Below are positions 18,606 through 26,950 of a stretch of DNA of 38,039 bases, piece after piece. The number at the start of each line of letters is the position of its first letter. Position 1 is the first letter of the stretch. The translations under genes were made by a program, and so were the position numbers. The DNA is taken from contig JADHSN010000004.1 of the NCBI GenBank assembly GCA_016776875.1, positions 1 to 38,039 of the forward strand, written 5' to 3'. The notes below the pieces were generated by a model. That model saw nothing but the letters and a program-made list of their open reading frames with translations. It had not been told where the DNA came from and did no database searches. This DNA is from Gammaproteobacteria bacterium (GTDB taxonomy: Bacteria; Pseudomonadota; Gammaproteobacteria; Arenicellales; UBA868).

Positions 18606-20744
18606 ATGAAAAAACTTTTCAGCACCCCAATTGGATGGATTGTTTCGTCTTTTCTTATTTTTTATTCCGGCTTTGCTTGCGCAGAGGGTGGCGATTTCGC
18701 GATCCCGGTTGTTGAGGAAGATGAAGAGGTGGAAGCGCCACCTCCGGCTCCAGCGCCGATAGCCGGAATTGGCGTCGCCGTTTTGGACACCGGCGTTCAG
18801 TTGGATCCAGCCCTTAATCCGGTATTATTTGTGCCAGGTAGCGCAAGTTATGTGGGTCAAAACCCGTTTGTTGATCTCGCAGAACAAGGAACGCATGGTA
18901 CGGCAGTCGCCCAGATCATTCTGACCCTGACACCCCAAAGTAAGATCTTGTCGCTTCAGACTTCGACGGGATCAACGTCAGTCTCGGGTAGTGCGGTTGA
19001 AGCCGCGCTCATGGCCGCTGCCGCAAATCCAAACATCCGGGTGATTAATCATTCAAACGCGGCACTCGCAGGCGTTTCTGGTGCGGCCATGCTGGCCACC
19101 GCAGTTGCCGATCAGGTCGTTGTAATGCAAGCCGGTAATAACTGGGCGCCTTATCCCGTTGGGGATGCCCGACATGCGCCTGGTTTGTCCGGGAAAGGAA
19201 TCATTGTTGGCGGCTTGGGTCCTGAAGACGAGATGCTCGGATTTGGCAACGAGGCCGGTGATATGGCGCAGCATTATGTGGTGGCGACGGGATCGTCACA
19301 ATTTGCAGATTATTGGGGTACATCGTTCGCAACGCCGCGCGTAAGCGCGTTGGCGGCGGGCTTACGTTTTCGGTGGCCAGATCTGAGGGCTGAGGAGATT
19401 GTTGCGGTGATCAAACGAACGGCGACCGATATGGGTGCGCCGGGAGTAGATGCTAAATATGGCTGGGGAAAAATTAATCCCACAAGGGCTTATTCGCCCA
19501 TTGGACTCGTCTATACGCCATCGGCTGCAGGGACGACAGCGAGTCCAGCCGAGCCCGCCGAAGAAGAGGCGCCGAGCGAGGATGACGTGGCGTCAACAGA
19601 GGTCTCTTTGCATCGGCTTACCGTTGGAGTACCCCTTTTCAATGCGTTGAAAGGAAGTGGATTTTTTGAGCGCGTGTTGGTTTTTGATCAGTTTAATCGA
19701 GATTTTAATTGGAATCTTTCCGCCTCACTCAAAGAGCAGGGCGCAACTAATTCAGCCCGTTCATTTTATTCTGATTGGCGGCGTGGGAAGACACCCGCCT
19801 TGATTGGCCAATCATCTGCTCATCAAATTTTTTCATTTACGCTCCCTCAATTTAACAAGGATCAGGCGACAGATCCTGTATTACTTGTCAGCACCTTGAA
19901 TGAGCAAGGACTTCAGAGTCACCTCGGGTTTGGGGTGCTTCCAAAGGCTAAGTCTGACCCCTTTCTTGCAATGGCATTGAAAGGGTTTTTAAATCCGAGC
20001 AGTTTCTTGAATAGCAAAATCCGTCTCGGGGACTATGATGCTGATGGCGTACATAGCCTAATTGCTTTTGACGCTACGCCTGACGTAGGCTTTGATCTAA
20101 GATATTCAGATATCGATGATACGAGTGACAATAATTATCAAGGGTCTCAAATCACGGCGGGCTCGCACGTCAAGTTTGGGGATTTTGGCGCCACTATTGA
20201 GGGTGGATGGTTATCAGAGGGCAAGAGTCTTTTTGGTGGAACCGCGAGCGGGCCTTTCGCCGTTGATCACGCCGAAACAAGATTCCTCAGGTTTTCGGGC
20301 TATCGAATGCTCTCGGCACAAACCGCTTTGGTTGGATCGGTGACGGGAGGATATACGGAAGTTCGTTCAGAGACTGGTTCATCTTTGAGTAATTTCTCTG
20401 ACTTGGTTTCCAGTGCTTGGATGTTGGGCTTAAGCACCCGTGAGGTTTTTAAACTCGGAGACAGCGTTTCGCTAACAATTGCCCAACCGCTCAGTATCAA
20501 CTCCGGGTCTGCTGATGTGGATATCGCTTACGGCATCGACCCAAATAACCGAGTGTTGCGACATCAGGATCGAATTAATTTTGCGACTAGCGGGGTTGAG
20601 GGATTAGTGGAAGTTGGATATCGGATGCCCTGGACAGATCAATTCGATATTGGCGCCTATCTCTCGCTTCAATCTCAAATAGTCGGGTCCAGACTCCAGA
20701 CGCTTGATCCGCAGTTCCTGTTGGTTGGGCGATCTTCCTTCTAG
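18606..20744 (+). CDS. Secreted S8 subtilisin-like protease with probable outer-membrane barrel
   Basis: 712 residues. The signal peptide ends about residue 26 (SGFACA), followed by an acidic, proline-rich stretch. A compact subtilisin domain spans about 50-300 with catalytic D61 (VLDTGVQL), H97 (GTHGTAVAQ), oxyanion asparagine in AGNN (178/179) and S240 (GTSFATPRVSALAAG). An acidic A/E/P-rich linker lies near 305-330. The rest (about 330-712) is poor in helix signals and rich in alternating polar/hydrophobic strands with G/S/N turns, ending in phenylalanine, as in autotransporter barrels. The catalytic domain is short for this group. It starts 27 bp after ybbP. Substrate unknown; surface processing or nutrition is likely. 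Confidence 0.85.
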   Translation: MKKLFSTPIGWIVSSFLIFYSGFACAEGGDFAIPVVEEDEEVEAPPPAPAPIAGIGVAVLDTGVQLDPALNPVLFVPGSASYVGQNPFVDLAEQGTHGTAVAQIILTLTPQSKILSLQTSTGSTSVSGSAVEAALMAAAANPNIRVINHSNAALAGVSGAAMLATAVADQVVVMQAGNNWAPYPVGDARHAPGLSGKGIIVGGLGPEDEMLGFGNEAGDMAQHYVVATGSSQFADYWGTSFATPRVSALAAGLRFRWPDLRAEEIVAVIKRTATDMGAPGVDAKYGWGKINPTRAYSPIGLVYTPSAAGTTASPAEPAEEEAPSEDDVASTEVSLHRLTVGVPLFNALKGSGFFERVLVFDQFNRDFNWNLSASLKEQGATNSARSFYSDWRRGKTPALIGQSSAHQIFSFTLPQFNKDQATDPVLLVSTLNEQGLQSHLGFGVLPKAKSDPFLAMALKGFLNPSSFLNSKIRLGDYDADGVHSLIAFDATPDVGFDLRYSDIDDTSDNNYQGSQITAGSHVKFGDFGATIEGGWLSEGKSLFGGTASGPFAVDHAETRFLRFSGYRMLSAQTALVGSVTGGYTEVRSETGSSLSNFSDLVSSAWMLGLSTREVFKLGDSVSLTIAQPLSINSGSADVDIAYGIDPNNRVLRHQDRINFATSGVEGLVEVGYRMPWTDQFDIGAYLSLQSQIVGSRLQTLDPQFLLVGRSSF

Positions 20745-20831
20745 CATTATCCCGGTTCCGCTTTTTTAGTCGAAAGGCGTCGTTTACAGTTGTTCGGCCG
20801 ATACACATTTTTCTAGACGCTGACTATTCGG

Positions 20832-20855
20832 GAAACCGATGGTTTCGACTAGAAT
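20832..20855 (+). promoter_or_regulatory. Putative promoter -10 and palindromic operator before the DddP-like gene
   Basis: GAAACC (20832-20837), GAT, GGTTTC (20841-20846) is a perfect 6-3-6 palindrome, immediately followed by TAGAAT (20850-20855), a plausible -10 element about 30 bases before the coding start. The palindrome would lie between -35 and -10, a common repressor position. No strong -35 is visible. This is pattern-based only. Confidence 0.4.
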
Positions 20856-20885
20856 GGCCTCAGGTCACCATAAGGTATTTCTGCC

Positions 20886-22130
20886 ATGACAGTTGAATCT
20901 GAAAAAAGCGTCGAACGAACGCCTCGTCAACACGGGGCGATGGAGTTCAGTGAGGCACCCGTTGATCTAGACACCGTTCGGCAAGATCGATTATCAAGAC
21001 TTCGGTTATCAATGGCCAAGCATGATGTTGCAGGGTTACTCCTGTTTGATCAAATCAATACACGGTACGCGACGGATGCGACCAACATGCAAGTGTGGTG
21101 CTCGCACTATGAAACGCGGTGCGTGTTTATTGCCCAGAACGGCCCGGTCGTGCTGTTTGACTATGCGAACCATCCCCATCTTGCCGAAGATTTGCCGGGA
21201 ATAGATGAATACCGAGTGATTCCCTCTTTTTATTTTTTTTCGGCCGGACCGAATGGTCCTGATCGCGTAAAGATTTTTGCAGACCAAATAGATGATCTAA
21301 TGAGAGCGCATTGCGGTGATGACCGGGTGCTCGGCGTTGACCGTTTATCGTTTCCAGCCTGTGACGCGCTCCGAGATCGTGGGTTGATTTTGGTTGAAGG
21401 CGAAGGTGTTTGCGAAAGGGCACGCTCCATAAAATCTGTTGGGGAATTGGAGTTAATGCGTGCATCGATGGCAGTCTGTGAGGCCGGATGCCTCTCGATG
21501 AAGGCTGCGCTTGAGCCCGGTATTACTGAAAATGCGCTTTGGGCGAAACTCCATGAGACAAATATTCGATTGGGGGGTGAATGGATAGAGACGCGTCTGT
21601 TGTCGTCAGGTCCGCGAACCAATCCATGGTTCAGAGAGTGCTCAATGCGACCGATCGAAAGAAATGACCTTGTCAGTTTCGATACCGATTTGATTGGGCC
21701 GTACGGATATTGCTCGGATATTTCCCGCTCTTGGTTGTGTGGAGACTGCCCTAGCGACGAACAGCGGCGTTTATATTCAGCCGCTTTTGAGCAAATTGAA
21801 ACCAATATTGCCGCACTTCGGCCCGGCCGAACATTCCATGATGTGTCGACGGATTGTTGGCGTATCCCGGAGGAGTACTTATCTCAACGTTATCCGTCGC
21901 TTATGCATGGGGTGGGGCTTGCGGATGAGTATCCCAGCATTAAGCACGAGACAGACCTGGATACCCGAGGTTATGAAGGAACGGTAGAGCCGGGTATGGT
22001 GCTTTGTGTAGAGTCATTTATTGGGTCGGTCGGGGGGCGTGAAGGCGTGAAACTTGAGGAGCAGGTTATCATTACTTCCACCGGTACCGAGCGAATGTCT
22101 ACCCTCGATTTTGAGATGGACTGGCTTTAA
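20886..22130 (+). CDS. dddP: DddP-like DMSP lyase (M24 metallopeptidase fold)
   Basis: 414 residues with a creatinase/prolidase-type N-domain and a C-terminal pita-bread metal domain. It closely resembles, from memory, Roseovarius/Ruegeria DddP, which cleaves dimethylsulfoniopropionate to dimethyl sulfide and acrylate: YATDATNMQVW, GGEWIETRLL, SGPRTNPWF, SFDTDLIG, LMHGVGLADE and EPGMVLCVE. The metal-ligand positions of DddP all align: D266, D268, D278, H341, E376, E391; so do the proposed catalytic D347 (six after H341) and Y336 (five before). A related M24 hydrolase with another substrate remains possible. TAAGG (20869-20873) precedes the ATG. It is first in a run of five close genes. Confidence 0.75.
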   Translation: MTVESEKSVERTPRQHGAMEFSEAPVDLDTVRQDRLSRLRLSMAKHDVAGLLLFDQINTRYATDATNMQVWCSHYETRCVFIAQNGPVVLFDYANHPHLAEDLPGIDEYRVIPSFYFFSAGPNGPDRVKIFADQIDDLMRAHCGDDRVLGVDRLSFPACDALRDRGLILVEGEGVCERARSIKSVGELELMRASMAVCEAGCLSMKAALEPGITENALWAKLHETNIRLGGEWIETRLLSSGPRTNPWFRECSMRPIERNDLVSFDTDLIGPYGYCSDISRSWLCGDCPSDEQRRLYSAAFEQIETNIAALRPGRTFHDVSTDCWRIPEEYLSQRYPSLMHGVGLADEYPSIKHETDLDTRGYEGTVEPGMVLCVESFIGSVGGREGVKLEEQVIITSTGTERMSTLDFEMDWL

Positions 22131-22151
22131 CTTCCCGACGACGATTGCTGA

Positions 22152-23129
22152 ATGAAGATCACCATTGATTGCTTGCAATACTGTAACTGGTCACGCGATA
22201 TTTTTGAGCAGATGCGTGAGGGAGGCCTGGATGCGGTTCATGTCACGATTGCTTATCACGAAGATTTTCGTCAGACGGTCGATCGAATCTCGAAATGGAA
22301 TCGCCTGCTTGATCAGTACAGCGATTTGATTCAGCCGGGGCGGACGGCGGACGACGTTTTGCGCGCCCGCGACACGAATAAAACGGCTATTTTTTACGGG
22401 TTCCAGAATTGTTCTCCGATCGAATCGGATATTGATCTCGTTGAGATCTGTCATCAGCTTGGCGCGCGATTTATGCAACTTTCGTACAATAACCAGTCGT
22501 TATTGGCGACCGGCTGTTATGAGTCAGATGATCCAGGCATTACCCGAATGGGAAAACAGGTTATCGCGGAAATGAATCGAGTGGGGCTGGTCGTTGACAT
22601 GAGTCATTCTGCAGAGCGCTCGACGTTGGAAGCGATAGAGTGCTCCACGCGGCCGATTGCCGTTACTCATGCGAATCCATCACGCTGGCATCCTGCTTTG
22701 CGGAATAAATCCGATTCAGTCCTTCGCGCACTGTCGGAGTCCGGCGGCATGATTGGATTTTCGCTTTATCCGCATCATCTAGCTGAAGGTAGCGCATGTA
22801 CGTTGGACAATTTCTGTCAGATGATCGCAGATACGGCCGATGATATGGGAATTGATCATATCGGGATTGGCTCAGACCTTTGTCAGGACCAGCCTGATAG
22901 CGTGGTCGAATGGATGAGAAATGGCCGTTGGACCCGTGAGAAGGATTTTGGTGAGGGATCCAAGGCATCCCCTGGATTTCCTGATCAACCCGCTTGGTTT
23001 AAAGATAACCGCGACTTCCCGTCGCTAAGGGCAGGATTGAAGAAAGTTGGCCTGAATGACGCCGCGGTGAACGCTGTCATGGGAGATAACTGGCTACGTT
23101 TCTTTGAGAAATCATTTGGCCCCGCGTAA
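22152..23129 (+). CDS. Peptidase M19 (membrane dipeptidase) family protein with incomplete metal site
   Basis: 325 residues with the M19 (renal dipeptidase) fold pattern: VDMSHS (H142), AVTHANPSRWH (H163, H170), HIGIGSD (D242) and the C-terminal MGDNWLRFF. The usual N-terminal DGHND metal motif is replaced by IDCLQY, so the first zinc-binding His and Asp are absent. The bridging glutamate position (GxEG in classical members) appears as Q85 in YGFQNC. A two-zinc dipeptidase mechanism is therefore doubtful; a one-metal hydrolase or another amidohydrolase-like activity is more likely. It lies 21 bp after the DddP-like gene and 30 bp before the next gene. No signal peptide, so cytoplasmic. Confidence 0.82.
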   Translation: MKITIDCLQYCNWSRDIFEQMREGGLDAVHVTIAYHEDFRQTVDRISKWNRLLDQYSDLIQPGRTADDVLRARDTNKTAIFYGFQNCSPIESDIDLVEICHQLGARFMQLSYNNQSLLATGCYESDDPGITRMGKQVIAEMNRVGLVVDMSHSAERSTLEAIECSTRPIAVTHANPSRWHPALRNKSDSVLRALSESGGMIGFSLYPHHLAEGSACTLDNFCQMIADTADDMGIDHIGIGSDLCQDQPDSVVEWMRNGRWTREKDFGEGSKASPGFPDQPAWFKDNRDFPSLRAGLKKVGLNDAAVNAVMGDNWLRFFEKSFGPA

Positions 23130-23159
23130 TTGCAGGCCGTAGGAGAGAATAGCAAGATT

Positions 23160-24887
23160 ATGAATTCCGACGTTGATCTATTGACCGAAAAGGAAGCCGT
23201 GAGTAACGGTTTTTTTTCGGACACCGTACCGCTACGACCGCCCGAAATGGTGTGCCGGATGGAGCGGATGGGAGCTGCGTTTCCCACTCGATTGAGTTTT
23301 ATCCGACTTCTGCTCAGGCGAATGAAAGAGGAGATGTGGAAAATTCAGAGAGTGCGTTTTGATCTGGATGGCTCGGGTTATGGTCGCGCGGTTTATGAGG
23401 TGCATACACCTGATCGTCAATATTCCCTGGCCGCTTTTGCCAATCCGCTCGCAGACCACCAGCGTACCGACCGTGTAATCGCGTCCGCATGGGACGCCGC
23501 GTTTGTCCTGTTTGACGGGAAGCCAACAGAGGGTGATCTGGAGCGCCTTGCTGATAATGCACCGCATCAAGAAGCAGGCCGCTTTGAGGCAACCGATTTG
23601 GTTATTTCTCGAGCTAATCGGAGTATGCGGTTGTTCGAATATGTGTGTGGTTGTCTAGCGAAAGGTGATCAACCCGATGCAGATAAGCTTCTAGAAGTTG
23701 GATATCTCATGCGAACCACAGCGGTCTACGGGAATGGCAAGTTTGGTATCAGCGATCGTTCCAGAATTAACTGGCGTGAAGAGGCTAGAAATTCGTTTCA
23801 AATCGAGATGTTAACAGTTTATTTGATCCGTCTTTTCACCGTGGATCAGCTAGATCATATCGCGAAATGTAGAGCCCCCGACAAGGCGGTTAAACTAAAG
23901 CCTGAACTCAAACGTGCGTTAGGTATAGGTAACGCAACGGGTCTCGGGATGGCGCCTTTTGTTGTGAGTCACCCTGAGTTATTCCATGAATGGTTTCACG
24001 CTCGGGAAACTGCGCTCGCACGAGTGCGCGCGCTCGACTTCGTATCACAAGAAAGCATTGACCGTGCTACAGCCCTTGCACAACGCGTTCTGGGCCATCT
24101 TGAGCAATGGCATTCGGGTGACCTGGAGTATCAATCAAGAAATCAACGACTCGGGGAGGATCTGAAGACTCTTCTGAGTTGGTTGTCCGATGGTTCAGCG
24201 TCCGGTATTCGTGAGCGGTTTTGGGATGATACGGTTCGAAAGAGTGAAACGGCGTTTGGCGTTGATGCCCAGGAATTGCTTGTTGCTTTACTTATCGAAA
24301 CATATCCTGAATGTGTTGAAGATCTTGAAAAGTCTTTTCATTCATCTGAGACACGAAGAATTGATGTTGCGATGACGGTAGCAGAATTTCGGGAACAGTT
24401 TGATAAGCAGTATGCTTGGGTCGATCAGTATGACTTTTCGACAGACGCAGAAAATACACATTTCTGGTATGTCTCTGAAAACAAACTTGAACCCCGTTTT
24501 GGCCGTCGACGTGAGGAGCCGGGGGCGGATAAGGAAATGCCCGTAGCGATTGCTCGAGATATGTCCGCGCTAAAAGGCGGTTTGGCGGCATTTGATCAGG
24601 CTGCGAGTCTTGCAGAGTTTCTGATTGCACATCCCGAATTCAGGCATTTAGTGCGACGGGCCCAATCTCTTTCGGACTTGCCTTACGGCGAGATACAGGA
24701 CAATTTGATCGCCGACGGTACTTCGCCACTCGATATCCTGCGATTTAAGCTTGCGAATTTTGGTGCAGCTAAGTTTGACCCAAAGTCAGCTCTTTGGACC
24801 CGAATTACGATGTTTCAAGGCGCGCCGTTACCGGAAGATTTAGATGGAGATTTAACGGATGACTGGTGGCTTCCGACGCTGCCTTGA
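23160..24887 (+). CDS. Large conserved-looking protein of unknown function
   Basis: 575 residues from the ATG at 23160, chosen because AGGAG lies upstream (23142-23146); the frame extends back to a TTG at 23130 that directly abuts the previous stop. I do not recognise a family. The protein is soluble, mostly helical, with no signal peptide or membrane segment. Noticeable segments are RVRFDLDGSGYGRAVYEVHTP, VGYLMRTTAVYGNGKFGISD, ALGIGNATGLGMAPFVVSHP followed by WFHARETALARV, and ENTHFWYVSENKLEPRFGRR. It looks like an intact enzyme rather than a decayed gene: the frame is long and free of interruptions. Its location within the unit and its 22-bp overlap with the DUF3726-like gene suggest the two act together. 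Confidence 0.75.
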   Translation: MNSDVDLLTEKEAVSNGFFSDTVPLRPPEMVCRMERMGAAFPTRLSFIRLLLRRMKEEMWKIQRVRFDLDGSGYGRAVYEVHTPDRQYSLAAFANPLADHQRTDRVIASAWDAAFVLFDGKPTEGDLERLADNAPHQEAGRFEATDLVISRANRSMRLFEYVCGCLAKGDQPDADKLLEVGYLMRTTAVYGNGKFGISDRSRINWREEARNSFQIEMLTVYLIRLFTVDQLDHIAKCRAPDKAVKLKPELKRALGIGNATGLGMAPFVVSHPELFHEWFHARETALARVRALDFVSQESIDRATALAQRVLGHLEQWHSGDLEYQSRNQRLGEDLKTLLSWLSDGSASGIRERFWDDTVRKSETAFGVDAQELLVALLIETYPECVEDLEKSFHSSETRRIDVAMTVAEFREQFDKQYAWVDQYDFSTDAENTHFWYVSENKLEPRFGRRREEPGADKEMPVAIARDMSALKGGLAAFDQAASLAEFLIAHPEFRHLVRRAQSLSDLPYGEIQDNLIADGTSPLDILRFKLANFGAAKFDPKSALWTRITMFQGAPLPEDLDGDLTDDWWLPTLP

Positions 24888-25624
24888 TTGCGGTAATGCG
24901 GCAATCAGCGACCGAGTTTAGGACACTTCTAACGAAAGCGGGACGGGGTGTTGGGCTCTCACCGGGACTCAGTGAAGATCTGGCGCGAGCGTCAGTCTGG
25001 CTACAAGCCTGTGGTTTCGCTGGTGGCCAAGCGGCGCTAGATGCGATTGAAGGCCTGGCCAGTAAAGGTTCTGATCCGGGATTTATTTCTCTGTCGAATC
25101 GATCGGTAAGCTCATCGAGCTCGCGGGGGAATTTATCTAGCGCCTATATTGGTGTACAACTTGCAGATGCTGTTCAATTGGGCTGGCCGTCCATGGGCGA
25201 GCCGTTTTTTTTTCGTGATCTGGATAGCCCGACACTCTCGGCGGCGGCCATCGCGCTCTCCTGTCGCGATCTTGATAGTGGAACTGAACTATCTGCGAGT
25301 ACATCAGACCTTTATTTTTTAAGTCGCCCCCAAAAAGAGGAAATCGTGATTTGCGCTCGCCCGCAAAACCAACCAGATGATGAAATAGGGGTCCATAGCT
25401 TGAAAGTAAGCGCAATCGATTCGGAGGGCGCGTTTTTAACAGCAGAAGTCCTGCTGGACCGAGCGCTAGAAGAACGACGTCTGCAAGAGGTCGATGCGGT
25501 CGGATTGTCTGTGAGTCGCAGTATCGTCGAGAAGCTGCAGCAGTTTGCGGCTTTATTGCTGGTGTCGGAGACCGAGCAATCCCTAAAATTTGGCGCGGGA
25601 GCAGGCCTCGTCGACTCTGACTAG
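24866..25624 (+). CDS. DUF3726-like protein of unknown function
   Basis: 252 residues from the GTG at 24866. A TTG at 24884 (a 4-base TTGA overlap with the upstream stop) and an ATG at 24896 are alternative starts. The N-terminal LTKAGRGVGLSPGLSEDLARASVWLQACGF resembles, from memory, the opening of DUF3726 proteins; the match is by eye. The middle and C-terminal parts are acidic, with no catalytic motif seen and no membrane segment. It overlaps the 575-residue gene upstream and ends 4 bases before the MFS start, so it is firmly part of the unit. Confidence 0.65.
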   Translation: MASDAALIAVMRQSATEFRTLLTKAGRGVGLSPGLSEDLARASVWLQACGFAGGQAALDAIEGLASKGSDPGFISLSNRSVSSSSSRGNLSSAYIGVQLADAVQLGWPSMGEPFFFRDLDSPTLSAAAIALSCRDLDSGTELSASTSDLYFLSRPQKEEIVICARPQNQPDDEIGVHSLKVSAIDSEGAFLTAEVLLDRALEERRLQEVDAVGLSVSRSIVEKLQQFAALLLVSETEQSLKFGAGAGLVDSD

Positions 25625-25628
25625 CGGC

Positions 25629-26816
25629 ATGACAAATCGATGGTGGAAACTAGCGGGCGTCTGGTTTCTCTACATGAGTTTTGGTTTGTCGATGGCAAGT
25701 CTGGCGCCGCTCGTCGAAGAGATTGAGAGCAGCCTTCGATTCTCGCACGCCGCGATGGGCAGCGTTATGGCGGCCTGGCAGTTTATTTATCTTTTTGCCG
25801 CAATCCCGGGCGGTCTTCTTCTTGATCGAATCGGGGCAAAATGGGGCCTTGCAGCCGGGGCTCTGGTGATCGGGGTCTCGGGCATTCTTCGGGGAGTTGC
25901 GGATAGTTACGTTGAGTTGCTGCTGGCCGTTTCGTTGTTTGGCCTTGGGGGGCCTTTGATATCTGCGGGCGCTCCGAAAGTTGTTAGTGAAAATTTCACC
26001 GGATCCCAAAGAGGATTCGCGATGGGGATCTATATTTCAGGTCCGGGTGTGGGTGCGATGATTGCACTTCTGGCGACGCAACCTATTTTATTACCCATGA
26101 TGGATGGTAACTGGCAACGACTCCTTCAATTGTGGGGCTTGATGAGTCTTGCCGCAGGTAGTTTTTGGTTGTGGGTGGCGAGACATGAGCACAGGCATCG
26201 GTCGGAGTCGGAATTTGGTCGGGAGATTTTTGCGAATCTGAAAAGCTTGCTCCGTATTCCTGCCGTTCAGCTGATTTCGGTGATGAGCATCGCCGTATTT
26301 GGGATAAACCACGGCATGGGAAACTGGTTAGTAGAAATCTTGAAACAGTTGGGATTAACTGCTGAGCAGGCAAGTTTATGGGCAGCCGTGCCGGTCGGCG
26401 TTGGGATTTTGAGCGCGCTGACCTTGCCTCGCTTAGCGACCGGTAGAAGACGTTTTCAGATTCTTATTGTTCTTTTTTCAGCATCAGTTGTTGCCAGCAC
26501 ACTTTTGTTATTTCAACCAACCGGTTTGATTTTATTAATGACTCTTGTGTTTGAGGGAATCGCAGCCGGATCAATGATGACCGTATTGTTATTAACACTG
26601 GTGGAGGTGCCGGAAGTGGGCGAGCGACGGGCGGGGACCGCGAGTGGATTTTTTTTTGCAGCCGCGGAAATTGGAGGCGTGGGCGGACCGGTTCTACTGG
26701 GTAGCCTCTTTGCACTTAACGGAAATTTTGATTTGAGCCTCGCCGCATTGGCATTCCTTGGGGTCTTTTTAATCGCAGCGGTCTTCCCATTGCGGAGATG
26801 GCTAAATCCGGCGTAA
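25629..26816 (+). CDS. MFS transporter (CynX/NimT-like)
   Basis: 395 residues from the ATG at 25629, 4 bases after the upstream stop; an in-frame start at 25590 would overlap the previous gene by 35 bases and adds a polar tail. Twelve hydrophobic segments are visible. The first loop motif is GGLLLDRIGAKWGLAAGALVIG, matching the MFS motif A, and the second half begins about residue 205 with a long loop (RHEHRHRSESEFGREIF). The family includes importers of small anions and amino acid-like compounds. As the last gene of the unit it probably imports the substrate or exports a product. Confidence 0.88.
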   Translation: MTNRWWKLAGVWFLYMSFGLSMASLAPLVEEIESSLRFSHAAMGSVMAAWQFIYLFAAIPGGLLLDRIGAKWGLAAGALVIGVSGILRGVADSYVELLLAVSLFGLGGPLISAGAPKVVSENFTGSQRGFAMGIYISGPGVGAMIALLATQPILLPMMDGNWQRLLQLWGLMSLAAGSFWLWVARHEHRHRSESEFGREIFANLKSLLRIPAVQLISVMSIAVFGINHGMGNWLVEILKQLGLTAEQASLWAAVPVGVGILSALTLPRLATGRRRFQILIVLFSASVVASTLLLFQPTGLILLMTLVFEGIAAGSMMTVLLLTLVEVPEVGERRAGTASGFFFAAAEIGGVGGPVLLGSLFALNGNFDLSLAALAFLGVFLIAAVFPLRRWLNPA

Positions 26817-26925
26817 AGCTTGCCATCACGGGTTTCGCCAGACACTATGAGTAAAGAGTCGGATAAGCTCTCTACGGCGCGACATAACATGCGGTGAGCA
26901 GATTCACAGTAAATTCATCTGGGCT

Positions 26926-26950
26926 CGTTAGTCTTATCCGATGACTAACG
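26926..26950 (+). promoter_or_regulatory. Hairpin enclosing the start codon of the 62-residue gene
   Basis: CGTTAGTC (26926-26933) pairs perfectly with GACTAACG (26943-26950) across a 9-base loop that contains the first two bases of the ATG (26941-26943). No Shine-Dalgarno sequence precedes this ATG. A second inverted pair, TCGGATAAG (26859-26867) and CTTATCCGA (26933-26941), competes for part of the same bases. Confidence 0.4.

Noticed and set aside
21230-21805. 191-residue minus-strand frame opposite the DddP-like gene
   Set aside because: It overlaps the conserved M24 catalytic region on the opposite strand and has no recognisable domain.
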